The notes below the pieces were generated by a model, which saw only the letters and a list, made by a program, of their open reading frames with translations, made no database searches and had not been told where the DNA came from. A stretch of DNA of 64,000 nucleotides from Balanoglossus misakiensis (lineage: Eukaryota > Hemichordata), in assembly GCA_040954595.2 (NCBI GenBank), contig CM082576.2, positions 19,778,001 through 19,842,000 of the forward strand. Reading direction: 5' to 3'. Each line of letters begins with the position of its first letter. The stretch's first letter is position 1. The translations under genes and the position numbers were made by a program. Positions 36,505 through 47,572 of the stretch are shown piece by piece.

Positions 36505-39500
36505 CTATATTTTGATGCTTATTGCTTCATGAAAGCTGAAGTATTTTGGTATAACATTTACTGTCACATTTTCTACTCCTTTCACATACACATGATCAAT
36601 CAATGTATTAGCTTCTGTAGTTGGTTCGCTTACAGATTGTCTGAAACCATGATCTTCCATGAACTTTACAAGTGATAACCGAGTCAATATATCTTCATTG
36701 AAATCACCCATGATCAGTTTGCCTCCTGGGTATTTTTCCATTGCTTTCACCAAAGAAACCATGCTATTTTTGAATACCTCTGCTTTGTATGATGGTGGTC
36801 TGTAAACTACAGCTACTGTAACATTGATTTTAGCAACATAAAATGAAATACATTCCAAATTACACACACTCAAATGCAAAATTTCAAAATCACTACATAG
36901 TTTGCTATAGACTCCAACACCACCCCGCTGTTGCAATTGTAGACTTGATGTATTTGTATCAAATTGATTATAGGATTGAGATCGTGGTTGGTGATTGAAT
37001 TCAAATCCGCTCAATTGTAAATTACAATGTGTTCCTTTTTCAGATAACCATGTCTCCGTCAGGCAAATGAAGTCTGCTTCCAAATATTCACTGTCATTGC
37101 AAATATCTTTAATGTGATTGACAAGTCCCTCCACATTATGCAATACAAATGAGCGTGTATAATTACTCTGTTCTGTCTGAATACATTTGGGGAGAAACTT
37201 TGGCATTGTTTCCAGGGCTTCTTGGACCTTTTCATTGCAATATATGGATGATTTGTTAAAGTCATTAATAATGAGACCATCTAATGATGTCACTCGACTC
37301 AATGCCACATATGCCTGTCCTGGTGCAAACATCTTCTTCAAATTAACAACAGCTTTTTCAACTGTTAATCCCTGCACCTTATGCACTGTACATGCCCAAG
37401 CTAGTTTTAAAGGAAACTGCCTCCTAATACCACCATTACTTGCAACTGACATTTCCTGGGGTTCTATAAGGGTACTGTTTACTGGAAGGTCAGATATAGT
37501 TATAGGCTTCTTTTTACGCAATCCTTGGCCAACTTTCTCATTATCAAATACAACATAAATGGCAGCTGGAAATTTTTCATTTGGTTTTACTGCAATGTGA
37601 AATACTGTGCCAAATACGCCATTCACCAAACCATCAGCCACATCAATGTTATGTGTCAGTTGTACTCGTGCACCAACAGCTAGAGTAAGAGTCTTTGGCA
37701 AAGTTGTCCTGTACACTTTGACGTGGTGACCTTCCTTTTTTTCTAGTCTTCCACTTTTAGGATTCCTGCTAAAATCTTCTGCTTCAATACAGACAGGATC
37801 AGAACATTGAGAATGAAGCATTTCAACATTACAGCTATTAACCTCTGCATTTGTAGCAAAAACATGCATTGCCTCAGATGTTTCACCTGTAACACACTTT
37901 TGAAACATTGCCACATCACCAGCATTCAGTATGTCCCCTTTCTTGTGAACTCTTACTCGATTTAGTGCCTCTGCAAATGCACAGTCTTTCTGTCTCATTA
38001 TTTCAGTTAATTCTACCATACTGAAATTATCATTCCACAGATTGACGGATTCACGGTCTATGCACAGTGGACTTGCTTTTACAGGCGGGAGTTGATAAAA
38101 ATCACCCACAGCAATAACACAGACATTCCCAAATGGTGACTCAGCCGATGACTGTTTGATTTGTCGTAGTCTTCCATGAACATAGTACAGTAACTTTTTG
38201 TCTACCATAGAAATCTCATCTATTATCAAAATGTGAAGGTTACCAAACTTGCAACGAAGAGTATTGAGCTTTTCTTCACGCAGTGGCTGATATGGCAGCT
38301 TCGAGTCAACAGCTATGGAGAATATATGATGAAGAGTTGTTCCTTGTATATTAAATGCCGCGACTCCTGTCGGTGCAGTTAAAGCAATAGAAATTCCATC
38401 AACATCTGGCATTGCACGAGCTAGAATTCGTTTGGCTTCATGATATATGCTTTTGATTAAGTGACTTTTCCCAGTACCAGCACCACCAGTGACAAACAGA
38501 TAAAAGGGTTCTGGATTCTTGCCATTGCTTTTGTCCAAACACCACTTCCTGACAGTGTAAAACACTTCTGCTTGTTTCTTGTTCAAAGATCTACACATTG
38601 CTTCAACCTCATATTTTTTCATTGAATTTGAAATTTCTACATGACAATCTTCACCTTTGGGTTTTTGTACCAAATCTGGAATATCACTGTCATCCACCGG
38701 ATCATCATCACAGCACTTTTTACCTTCTTCAATGCATTCCAATCGTTCTAATTCATTTTCTGGACATATTTGAGCCCATGCATCTTCAAGATGGCCATTC
38801 TCATCAAGAAATTGTCCAGCTGCATCAATAGCATCAGCCTCTGTTTCAAATAATGCTTTATTGGCATCTACGATCATTTTAACCTTTTCTAAAGAAGCAG
38901 AGCCACATTTCACTGCGCCAAGACAATAAAAATCCTCAAACGATTCAAATCCACTAGGTTTTAGTTGTGATTCAGTACGATATGGGAGAAACAGTTGTAA
39001 TATACTGCCATAGTGCTTTTCTGGACATTTGGTAACAGAAAATCTAGCATATCTAACAACAGCCCCATCACTTCTAGATCTTTTCTGCATGTAACCAACA
39101 TCATTTTTCAACTTCACTATTGGACTGTGGCGTTTTTCATTACTCACATTTTTCATTTCTGATTTTGAAACCACTCTGTATTCAGAACAAAATGTTGCAA
39201 GACACATGTTGTCAAAATCTACCCCATTTGGTCTGTTCTTGTACCTGTCTACAATGCTATTCATCCATATCTCTTCCTCATCTAAATCATCACCTTTCAT
39301 TTTCTTCTGAATTGCAGCTAATGGCAGACTCATTTTAATTTGATTTTCTCCTGTTGGAATAAACTGAACTTTTCGTGATGATTGTTTCAGTTTCAAACCA
39401 CATACCCTATACACAGCTTCCTGGGCACTTATTTCCCTGTTGTGCAGATATACACCACCTAACTCTTTCATGGCAGACTTTGCATCCATATTACCTTCTT

Positions 39501-42500
39501 TGTAAGCCTCTTTCTGTGCATGTTCCAAGAGTAAACCCATTTCTCTTTCGGCCTTAGAGATGTATGACACAATGTACACAACACAGGCATAAGCATCCAC
39601 AACAAACTGAATGTCCATATTTGCATTCCAGCAACGGAGAAGGTTGGCATTATATTGGTTCACCCAAACATCACTTGGCTCACGTTTTAGAACTACACTT
39701 GTCTTCTTTGCCAAAATTGCATTTGCTTGTTCAAACATCTCCTGAGATATGCCAACTGCATTTAACAAATCATCAATAGTATCAATTTGTTTCTCTTTGT
39801 CACACAGGCATGTCCACACTCGTTCTAAAATTTGTCTAGCCTTCTTCTGAACCAATACTGTATCATCCAACTCAGGCAAACTATTTTCAAATTCACTTTC
39901 CAGTGATGTAGACATTTGATCATCCTTACACTGATCGTCATCTGTTACCTCTATACCGGTATCTATGCTGACAGAAGGGTGGCATATAAAGGTTTTGTTT
40001 GAAGGAGGTCGAGGAAAGTTGAATCGACATGTAGTACCCTTTTTCTTGCAAGATTTTGAATGCCTTGAGCTGTGTTTCTGGACTGTTTTCACAATCTCAT
40101 GCATTACCTCATCCTCTTCTATAGAAGGCATTTCACATGTTACATATCTGTCAACAAACTCAACAACATCTTCATCAGAATCTTTGTCCACTTTTGGGGC
40201 ATTTTCAACCCAAAACAAACAGTGAGTGTGTGGTGATCCACGCTGCTGAAACTCAACTCGATAAAAATAATCTTTGATCTTCCCAATTGGACTAGCTGGT
40301 GACATTATTACCTCATTCAAGAAACAATGGAATCTATGATCAAACATTCTTGCTGCTGTTACGGGATTTCGTCTCAAGATACCACATTTCTCAGACCAAT
40401 CGAGATCCTCAGCATTACGTACATCACCTTCTTCACGTAGGATAGTCTCAATTACTTCTTTCCACCTTAAGTCAGCAGCAGAAAATGAGCAGAACCATGT
40501 TGGTATACCTAACTGTCTGATCATTGCAAACAAATCTTTCTGTGTAGCTTGCCAATAAGGAGGAGTTCCTCGTACTGGTTTTAGAAACTTGTAGCCTTCA
40601 TCACACTTCAATATCTCTCTCAAAGAATCCCCATCAGTCAGAACATCAGATGTCACCTTTTTGCCACAAGCGTTGGCAGTTCCTTTTCTCAAAGCGATTG
40701 ACACATTTGATACAACCTGGTCAAGTTCTGAACGATATTGTGCATAAAATATATAGTCTGTGCTTCTGGCAAACCTGTTACTTGCATTCAATAGACGACT
40801 CTGCAGGTATCGCCCTATTGTTATCTTAACCTCTCGGTCATCGTGAAATGTTGGTGACCCAGTTGGGAATATCACAGGAAAGCACTTCGCTTCATTGAAC
40901 TTTTCCATCAACACTCTAACAGGTTTATTATCCTCACCAGGAGCAACACAAGCGATATCGTCAAAGTGATAATCCAGAATATCCTGACCAATGTCAACTG
41001 GTTGAAAGCATGTGTCCATGAATATTCCATTTGTATCTCTATCAGGTTCATTTCCATCTTCTGTGTCTGATGCTACATCATTGCCTTCAGTATCTAACAA
41101 TTTTCCCTCAGTGTTTCCATTACTTTCACCATCAGATTTTTCTTCAGTCTTTTCAAGAGTATTTTCCCAAGTGAGATTGAAATTTACATCATTATACCAC
41201 ATGTTACTCTTCTTTAGGTATTCCAGTGCATTTTGAATGTGTCCTTTGTTTACAAATTGATACTCATAACAACCTTTATAACTTAATTTCCGCTTCAATT
41301 TCACCTTTATCATCTGGTCATCCAATTCACCTCTAGGCAAAATACTTGTGGATTTTTCTATATTAGATGGAACACACACAACAGGTCCATGAACACCATT
41401 TTGTCCACCTCTTGGCAGAGCCATCATTTTCATGAAAGGAATATGCAGTGCAATTAAATGTTGCTCTAAAGAATTCAGACATTTTAATTCATCAGGGATT
41501 GGTTTGACATCAAGATTGTTTGCAGCAGCTTGAACAGGCATCTCTGCACGCAATAGTTTGCTATGGCATGTGTGACAAATCCATAATTTACTAGCTGCAC
41601 TGCTCTTAAGGGGACAATCAACAATACATAATTCACTACAGTTGTGTACATACTCTTGTGTTATGCATTTGTTGGCATTCATTTCACAAAGACCTCCCTT
41701 AGAGACATAGTTATCCATCTTACAAACAAGGACCTGCCTTCTAAAAAGTCGCCGATGACAAACTGAACATACACAATTTGGCCCAACTGAAATCTGATTC
41801 TGGAAATCAATTATAACACGCTCTATATTTCCCTTTTCAATCTTTGTCACTTTCCTCTCAGTACGTCTTCTCTCCAGTACAGTTTGTTTATAAACGTGAT
41901 CCTGTTGGTAACGTTCCAAACATTTTTTTTGGGTCCGGTTTTGAAACTCTTCATCTCTGTTATACTTGTCAAGAAATTGTGCTGCATTCTGACTTTTTTT
42001 GTGTTCTCGGAACTTCTGGTCGTTTTGGAACTTGTTAGCAAATACTGCTGCAGTCTGTCTCTTCTTATGTTCTCGAAACTCCAGATCTTTTTTGTACTTG
42101 TCAACACATTGTGCTGCACTCTGTCTCTTCTTTTGTTCTCGGAATGTCTGATCTTTTTTGTACTTGTCCACACATTGTGCTGCACTCTGTCTCTTCTTTT
42201 GTTCTCGGAATGTCTGATCTTTTTTGTACTTGTCAACACATTGTGCTGCACTATGTCTCTTCTTTTGTTCTCGGAATGTCTGATCTTTTTTGTACTTGTC
42301 AACACATTGTGCTGCACTATGTCTCTTCTTTTGTTCTCGGAATGTCTGATCTTTTTTGTACTTGTCAACACATTGTGCTGCACTATGTCTCTTCTTTTGT
42401 TCTCGGAATGTCTGATCTTTTTTGTACTTGTCAACACATTGTCTCTTCTTTTGTTCTCGGAACGTCTGATCTTTTTTGTACTTGTCAACACATTGTACTG

Positions 42501-44079
42501 CACTCTCACTCTTCTTGTGCTCTCTGTATAGTGGAACTTTTTCATATTTTGCCAAACATTGTTCTGCACATACAGTTTTCTGTACTTCACGAAATACTAG
42601 GTCATGATCGTATCTTCCTGCAAGTCTACGTTTTTTGTTCTCTCTGTACAGTACATCTTCATGATATCTCTTTCTTCTAACCGATTTTATATTGTATCTA
42701 TATTCACAATTAGTCTGATAGCGTTCATATTCTTTAGCTGCTTTAGAGCTCTTCAGACTACTGGGTACATTTAATTGATTCAATTTACCTCTTTCACTTT
42801 CATACTTTTCACGCCTGAGTTTCTTTTTCAGCCGTTCACCCATGGCTCTTCCACGTTTCTCACCTCTTACTGGTGCAAGACACGGAAGTTTTTCATGTGT
42901 TGCAAAAACGTCATCCAAATGGAACTCTTTTTTCAAACCAATCTGTTTTGAACGCTCATTGTCTGTCACATCCATGCGCTCTCCAGTTACATTTTCAATA
43001 GGGACAACTTCATTGCAATCAATGTGTGTACAATGACAGGTTTCCAACTGTGGTGTCTTCACACACTCTACAACTTCATAATGGTTTCTATTGCGATGGT
43101 TCAGGTATATACCAACACCTCTATCAACATTATTTTTATTGATTAAATTACAAGAATGTTTCCACCAACTATCAAAACTGTACACAAAAATATTCACATT
43201 GAAGAGATTTGTAGTGGCAAGGATTTCAGTTTCTGTAGCCCATGTTCCTAGACAATCCATTCGAGACTTCTCAATATAATCAGCAACTGATGTATATCCA
43301 TCTAACCTTACCCAGCCTGAATATACTTCCTCATTGGCTTTCAAGTGATTCACAATAGCCGTTCGAATTACTCCATGATTTCGCTCAGTCCCACTTATAC
43401 AATATGACAAGGACCTAAAAAAACAGTTACCATCACCAATTATTGATTTGTAATTACATGGGTCTCCAATTGTAACACTTCCAAGTTTATTTAAAATATC
43501 AATTTTATTTTTATCTACAATATCAAATTTGCAACACAGCTGTTCACATACATCAGAAGTAAGTGGAGAGAATGAATAAACACTGTCCTCTGTTCCACTA
43601 CCAATATATAGGTCGTCCGATGAATCATTGTCAAGACTATTTTGTTGCAGAATTTCATTACTTCCTTCAGTCTTATCAACACTTTGATTTTCAGTCTCAA
43701 ATATCTCATTGTTGACTTTTGAACTTTCATTTTCTCTGTCACTTTTTCTGATTTTATCCATATTCCTGTTTTTAGAGAGGGCAGGCCCCTCTTTGAATTC
43801 ATTTCTATTCCTGTTTTTAGAGAGGGCAGGCCCCTCTTTGAATTCATTATTATTCCTGTTTTTAGAGAGGGCAGGCCCCTCTTTGATTTCATTTCTATTC
43901 CTGTTTTTAGAGAGGGCAGGCCCCTCTTTGAATTCATTTCTATTCCTGTTTTTAGAGAGGGCAGGCCCCTCTTTGTGCTCTATAGCTATCCTGTTTTTCA
44001 AGAGGACAGGATCCTCAGACACAACAGCATCTTCATTCTTCTGACTCCTCTTCTTCCTCCAGTATCTACTGCGTGGCAT
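36505..44079 (-). CDS. Helentron replicase: OTU, Rep (HUH), Pif1-like helicase, endonuclease
   Basis: One intact frame of about 2,520 codons on the minus strand, with no stops or frameshifts; rolling-circle transposase acting on DNA in the nucleus. Order by residue: five 15-residue repeats (KEGPALSKNRNRNEF, ~35-110), OTU cysteine protease (GDGNCFF ~217, NHYEVV ~334), nine or so 22-residue basic repeats (AAQCVDKYKKDQTFREQ, ~520-700), and a Cys-rich zinc-binding block (~770-850). Then a DUF6570-like stretch, Rep HUH motif PHTHCLFW (~1,288) and tyrosine motif YACVVYIVSYISK (~1,501). Helicase motifs follow: GGAGTGKS (~1,870), IIDEISMVD (~1,955) and VALSRVTSLDGL (~2,262). The C-terminal exonuclease-endonuclease-phosphatase domain has GDFNEDI (~2,460) and LIDHVYV (~2,499) and ends SFHEAISIKI. 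I start at the ATG at 44,079 because it directly follows a good acceptor, TTTGCTTTGTTCCAG. Confidence 0.95.
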   Translation of the reverse strand: MPRSRYWRKKRSQKNEDAVVSEDPVLLKNRIAIEHKEGPALSKNRNRNEFKEGPALSKNRNRNEIKEGPALSKNRNNNEFKEGPALSKNRNRNEFKEGPALSKNRNMDKIRKSDRENESSKVNNEIFETENQSVDKTEGSNEILQQNSLDNDSSDDLYIGSGTEDSVYSFSPLTSDVCEQLCCKFDIVDKNKIDILNKLGSVTIGDPCNYKSIIGDGNCFFRSLSYCISGTERNHGVIRTAIVNHLKANEEVYSGWVRLDGYTSVADYIEKSRMDCLGTWATETEILATTNLFNVNIFVYSFDSWWKHSCNLINKNNVDRGVGIYLNHRNRNHYEVVECVKTPQLETCHCTHIDCNEVVPIENVTGERMDVTDNERSKQIGLKKEFHLDDVFATHEKLPCLAPVRGEKRGRAMGERLKKKLRREKYESERGKLNQLNVPSSLKSSKAAKEYERYQTNCEYRYNIKSVRRKRYHEDVLYRENKKRRLAGRYDHDLVFREVQKTVCAEQCLAKYEKVPLYREHKKSESAVQCVDKYKKDQTFREQKKRQCVDKYKKDQTFREQKKRHSAAQCVDKYKKDQTFREQKKRHSAAQCVDKYKKDQTFREQKKRHSAAQCVDKYKKDQTFREQKKRQSAAQCVDKYKKDQTFREQKKRQSAAQCVDKYKKDLEFREHKKRQTAAVFANKFQNDQKFREHKKSQNAAQFLDKYNRDEEFQNRTQKKCLERYQQDHVYKQTVLERRRTERKVTKIEKGNIERVIIDFQNQISVGPNCVCSVCHRRLFRRQVLVCKMDNYVSKGGLCEMNANKCITQEYVHNCSELCIVDCPLKSSAASKLWICHTCHSKLLRAEMPVQAAANNLDVKPIPDELKCLNSLEQHLIALHIPFMKMMALPRGGQNGVHGPVVCVPSNIEKSTSILPRGELDDQMIKVKLKRKLSYKGCYEYQFVNKGHIQNALEYLKKSNMWYNDVNFNLTWENTLEKTEEKSDGESNGNTEGKLLDTEGNDVASDTEDGNEPDRDTNGIFMDTCFQPVDIGQDILDYHFDDIACVAPGEDNKPVRVLMEKFNEAKCFPVIFPTGSPTFHDDREVKITIGRYLQSRLLNASNRFARSTDYIFYAQYRSELDQVVSNVSIALRKGTANACGKKVTSDVLTDGDSLREILKCDEGYKFLKPVRGTPPYWQATQKDLFAMIRQLGIPTWFCSFSAADLRWKEVIETILREEGDVRNAEDLDWSEKCGILRRNPVTAARMFDHRFHCFLNEVIMSPASPIGKIKDYFYRVEFQQRGSPHTHCLFWVENAPKVDKDSDEDVVEFVDRYVTCEMPSIEEDEVMHEIVKTVQKHSSRHSKSCKKKGTTCRFNFPRPPSNKTFICHPSVSIDTGIEVTDDDQCKDDQMSTSLESEFENSLPELDDTVLVQKKARQILERVWTCLCDKEKQIDTIDDLLNAVGISQEMFEQANAILAKKTSVVLKREPSDVWVNQYNANLLRCWNANMDIQFVVDAYACVVYIVSYISKAEREMGLLLEHAQKEAYKEGNMDAKSAMKELGGVYLHNREISAQEAVYRVCGLKLKQSSRKVQFIPTGENQIKMSLPLAAIQKKMKGDDLDEEEIWMNSIVDRYKNRPNGVDFDNMCLATFCSEYRVVSKSEMKNVSNEKRHSPIVKLKNDVGYMQKRSRSDGAVVRYARFSVTKCPEKHYGSILQLFLPYRTESQLKPSGFESFEDFYCLGAVKCGSASLEKVKMIVDANKALFETEADAIDAAGQFLDENGHLEDAWAQICPENELERLECIEEGKKCCDDDPVDDSDIPDLVQKPKGEDCHVEISNSMKKYEVEAMCRSLNKKQAEVFYTVRKWCLDKSNGKNPEPFYLFVTGGAGTGKSHLIKSIYHEAKRILARAMPDVDGISIALTAPTGVAAFNIQGTTLHHIFSIAVDSKLPYQPLREEKLNTLRCKFGNLHILIIDEISMVDKKLLYYVHGRLRQIKQSSAESPFGNVCVIAVGDFYQLPPVKASPLCIDRESVNLWNDNFSMVELTEIMRQKDCAFAEALNRVRVHKKGDILNAGDVAMFQKCVTGETSEAMHVFATNAEVNSCNVEMLHSQCSDPVCIEAEDFSRNPKSGRLEKKEGHHVKVYRTTLPKTLTLAVGARVQLTHNIDVADGLVNGVFGTVFHIAVKPNEKFPAAIYVVFDNEKVGQGLRKKKPITISDLPVNSTLIEPQEMSVASNGGIRRQFPLKLAWACTVHKVQGLTVEKAVVNLKKMFAPGQAYVALSRVTSLDGLIINDFNKSSIYCNEKVQEALETMPKFLPKCIQTEQSNYTRSFVLHNVEGLVNHIKDICNDSEYLEADFICLTETWLSEKGTHCNLQLSGFEFNHQPRSQSYNQFDTNTSSLQLQQRGGVGVYSKLCSDFEILHLSVCNLECISFYVAKINVTVAVVYRPPSYKAEVFKNSMVSLVKAMEKYPGGKLIMGDFNEDILTRLSLVKFMEDHGFRQSVSEPTTEANTLIDHVYVKGVENVTVNVIPKYFSFHEAISIKI
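41990..42530 (-). repeat. 66-bp coding tandem repeats
   Basis: Eight to nine near-identical 66-bp units inside the Helentron frame, encoding 22-residue Lys/Arg/Gln-rich repeats likely to form a basic helix. One unit lacks the HSAAQ part, still in frame. Long open frames on the other strand and in other frames here are by-products of the repeat. Confidence 0.9.
43764..43990 (-). repeat. 45-bp coding tandem repeats
   Basis: Five units of 45 bp, encoding 15 residues around EGPALSKNRN, near the start of the Helentron protein. Near-identical at the DNA level, so recently amplified. No function known to me. Confidence 0.9.
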
Positions 44080-44429
44080 CTGGAACAAAGCAAATATACT
44101 GTCTAGTTAGGTTTTTACTATCCTTTCACCACCAGACTTCAGATAACCGTCTCATCAAATCACATCACTAGTGATTATAACCAGTAAAAAGTAGTGGAAC
44201 TTTTAACAGACAGAAGTGATTTATAGAAAGTAAGTCCGAACAAAGTTGTAATTCAACAGCAACACATAATACACACATATCCCCATGCCTGTATACAAAT
44301 AGACACATATACACACAAAGTATCACAGACACACTTTTTTTCTGCTGGAAAACAGGATAAGGCTTAAATCCTGACCCCTGTATGACCTAACATTCTGGCA
44401 TTCACATTGGAATTTGCTCAGACAAATCT

Positions 44430-45770
44430 CAGATATGAGTATAATTTTCTTTAAAAATAATTTCCGCTATTTAGCAATATCAAGTCCAAGTACGATAGGC
44501 ATACATGTATGAATTTGCACAGACATAAACAAATACACGGACACCCCAACATCCACCGTGTACAACCAAATAAGGCTTCAGACCTGACCTTGAATGACCC
44601 GACATTTTCCCATTTACGTTGCAATGTACTCAGCCAAATCTGAATAAAATTTCACTTCAAAATCATTTCCACCAGTTAGCAATATCAAGTCCAAGTACGA
44701 TAGGCATACATGTATGAATTTGCACAGACATAAACAAATACACGGACACCCCAACATCCACCGTGTACAACCAAATAAGGCTTCAGACCTGACCCTGAAT
44801 GACCAAACATTTTCCCATTTACGTTGCAATGTACTCAGCCAAATCTGAATAAAATTTCAGTTCAAAACCATTTCCACCAGTCAGCAATATCAAGTCCAAG
44901 TACGATAGGCATACATGTATGAATTTGCACAGACATAAACAAATACACGGACACCCCAACATCCACCGTGTACAACCAAATAAGGCTTCAGACCTGACCC
45001 TGAATGACCCGACATTTTCCCATTTACGTTGCAATGTACTCAGCCAAATCTGAATAAAATTTCACTTCAAAATCATTTCCACCAGTTAGCAATATCAAGT
45101 CCAAGTACGATAGGCATACATGTATGAATTTGCACAGACATAAACAAATACACGGACACCCCAACATCCACCGTGTACAACCAAAAAAGGCTTCAGACCT
45201 GACCCTGAATGACCCGACATTTTCCCATTTACGTTGCAATGTACTCAGCCAAATCTGAATAAAATTTCACTTCAAAATCATTTCCACCAGTTAGCAATAT
45301 CAAGTCCAAGTACGATAGGCATACATGTATGAATTTGCACAGACATAAACAAATACACGGACACCCCAACATCCACCGTGTACAACCAAATAAGGCTTCA
45401 GACCTGACCCTGAATGACCAAACATTTTCCCATTTACGTTGCAATGTACTCAGCCAAATCTGAATAAAATTTCACTTCAAAATCATTTCCACCAGTTAGC
45501 AGAATCAAGTCCAAGTACGATAGGCATACATGTATGAATTTGCACAGATAGAAACAAATACACGGACACCCCAACATCCACCGTGTACAACCAAATAAGG
45601 CTTCAGACCTGACCCTGAATGACCAAACATTTTCCCATTTACGTTGCAATGTACTCAGCCAAATCTGAATAAAATTTCACTTCAAAACCATTTCCACCTG
45701 TCAGTAATATCAAGTCCAAGTACAATGACAAGCATACATGTATGCATTCATACAGACACACACACAGACA
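44430..45770 (-). repeat. 205-bp tandem array in presumed Helentron intron
   Basis: Five nearly identical 205-bp units (44,625-45,649) flanked by diverged copies on both sides. Landmarks repeated each unit are TACGATAGGCATACATGTAT and ACACCCCAACATCCACC. Each unit gives a 71-codon minus-strand frame starting at TTG. Because 205 is not a multiple of three, frames rotate from unit to unit, so these are not taken as genes. Internal tandem repeats are common in Helentron-derived elements. Confidence 0.9.
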
Positions 45771-46366
45771 AATACACACACAGTATTCACTGACACCGCA
45801 TTTCCCTCCTGAAGAACCTGATAAGGCTTGAATCCTGACCCCTGTACGACCTTACATCCTGGAATTTTCATTATGTACTCATACAAATCACATAACGATT
45901 GTTATAGACCTGATTTACACTTAGCAATTTAATATACAAGTTCAATAACAAGGCAGGGATATCAAGAAACACACATCATACCAATGTTTTATTGAAGCCA
46001 CTGTTGTAAGAAATGGCACTATCTAATGGTCTTAACACCACATAGCACAATGATTGTGCTGCACATACAAGTCCCTTCCTTTCTGATGTATTCAATAAAC
46101 ACCATTTCTATGAACTATTACAATATGTTTTTCTTCCGTCACCCCTGAATAACAAATTCAAAGAAATGGGCTAGTGCTTTTACATGTTAACAGACGGTGC
46201 ATGGAAGTGGACAATCATCCTATCTGATATTAAACCACAGTGTGACTGATAGTAGAACTAAGCAATTCCTCCGCAAATGATTTAAAAGGCTAATTCACAT
46301 TTGACACAATGCACACCTGAGTGTGTTAATCTATGATACTATGCACTGTTGTGCACCAACACTCAC
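45771..46366. other. Intronic/unassigned sequence
   Basis: Non-coding sequence with a further diverged relative of the 205-bp unit at 45,780-45,930. Nothing else recognised. Confidence 0.4.
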
Positions 46367-46392
46367 CTTGAAAACTCTTTGGTAGCCAAAAT
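46367..46392 (-). CDS. Candidate 26-nt microexon
   Basis: On the minus strand a strong polypyrimidine tract and TTTTCTTGACAG acceptor is followed by 26 nt and a strong AAG/GTGAGT donor. Including it shifts the frame between the upstream exon (47,573-47,653) and the main frame by 26 nt. Translation would then start at the main ATG and the upstream ATG would be a uORF. It may be alternatively spliced or untranslated. Confidence 0.4.
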
Positions 46393-47572
46393 CTGTCAAG
46401 AAAATAAAAAAAACCTGTTTAATTAACTAATTAACTATAAATTTATATTTAAACTAGTACATGAAAATATACAATTGCCTACAAACAGGATAACAATTAA
46501 CAATAAATTCACTGCCAAGCTTGTGATATTCAGAAATTCATATCTTGATCACAGTTTCCATACAAATGGCACATACAGGTTACCACAGATTGATAACATA
46601 ACTTGTCTTGCCCACAACATAGTTTCATGGCATCAAAATATGTTAACAAGTCAATTGTTCTTTTCATGCTCCTGCCAGATTCCATTGTCTATGTTTTGGC
46701 ACACCTGTCACCACCAGAAAGCATACACACTAAAGACAGTGGTCACCAAAAATATTTGGCCAATTCTCCGCTTGTCCCCACATTTTTACATACAACCAAA
46801 ATGTCAAATAATCCAGCAATGTTTCTGTTTTGTACTCACACAGATCGTTCAATATTTGAAGCAAAATTCCTTTCAATTATCAAAAAACAAATCGATTTAA
46901 CTGATAAAAATTACAATGATTACCCCTGGGCTTTTGATCACATAAACATACAATATTCACAGAAATAAATGCAGTATTTACGTATTTGGAAAAGCCAATC
47001 CATAAATACCACACAGTTTATTTTTTTTACAACTACACATCCGAGAAATAATACTTTACCAACGCTTGTACGTAACATACGCATGACACACCGATCGCCC
47101 GAATTCTACACTTCCGGTCACGAGATTCGCTTGCCTAAACCCTTTCCAGTCTAAATAATCATTTGTACATTGACTGCAAAAAGAAGCTTATCTCGTAATT
47201 TCAACTTGAATGGAACGCACTAGAAACTCTGATTTACCCAGCCTCTAATTGTTCTATTTAATCCAGCGAACTCCACCATCTCAACATATATAACATTTGC
47301 CAAAACATGCATGCTTACGGTACCATGGATTCTTTACATACAATAAGCAATCTCGACATGTTACGATAGCCGCCATATTGGATTTAGCTCGAGACGAAAA
47401 TACAAAACATCTTACAAAACTGCCATCGTCTCACAAACAAACAAAATCACACTACCATTGGTTAAACAACAACTTCATAACCAACACCACCAAGTATTAT
47501 ACGTTCAAACCACCGATTCTCTCATTCGTACCACATTTAAAAACTGCATGTAATTGTATACGTGTTACTCAC
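46393..47572. other. Presumed intron with CpG-richer patch
   Basis: Two overlapping plus-strand frames (46,475-46,900 and 46,603-46,968) show no protein-like features. Around 47,090-47,390 there is an ETS-like ACTTCCGG and a YY1-like GCCGCCATATTGG. These could belong to an internal promoter. No exon recognised. Confidence 0.3.

Noticed and set aside
41847-42680. Frames of 247, 215 and 189 codons over the Helentron repeats
   Set aside because: Shadow frames created by the 66-bp coding repeats of the main protein.
43515-44044. 140- and 111-codon frames over the N-terminal repeats
   Set aside because: Shadow frames of the 45-bp coding repeats.
44614-45649. Five overlapping 71-codon minus-strand frames, nearly identical
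   Set aside because: They start at TTG, arise from a 205-bp tandem unit and rotate frame because 205 is not divisible by three. The array lies in a presumed intron.
46475-46968. Two overlapping plus-strand frames of 141 and 121 codons
   Set aside because: Low-complexity AT-rich translation, no motif, opposite to the Helentron gene and inside its presumed intron.
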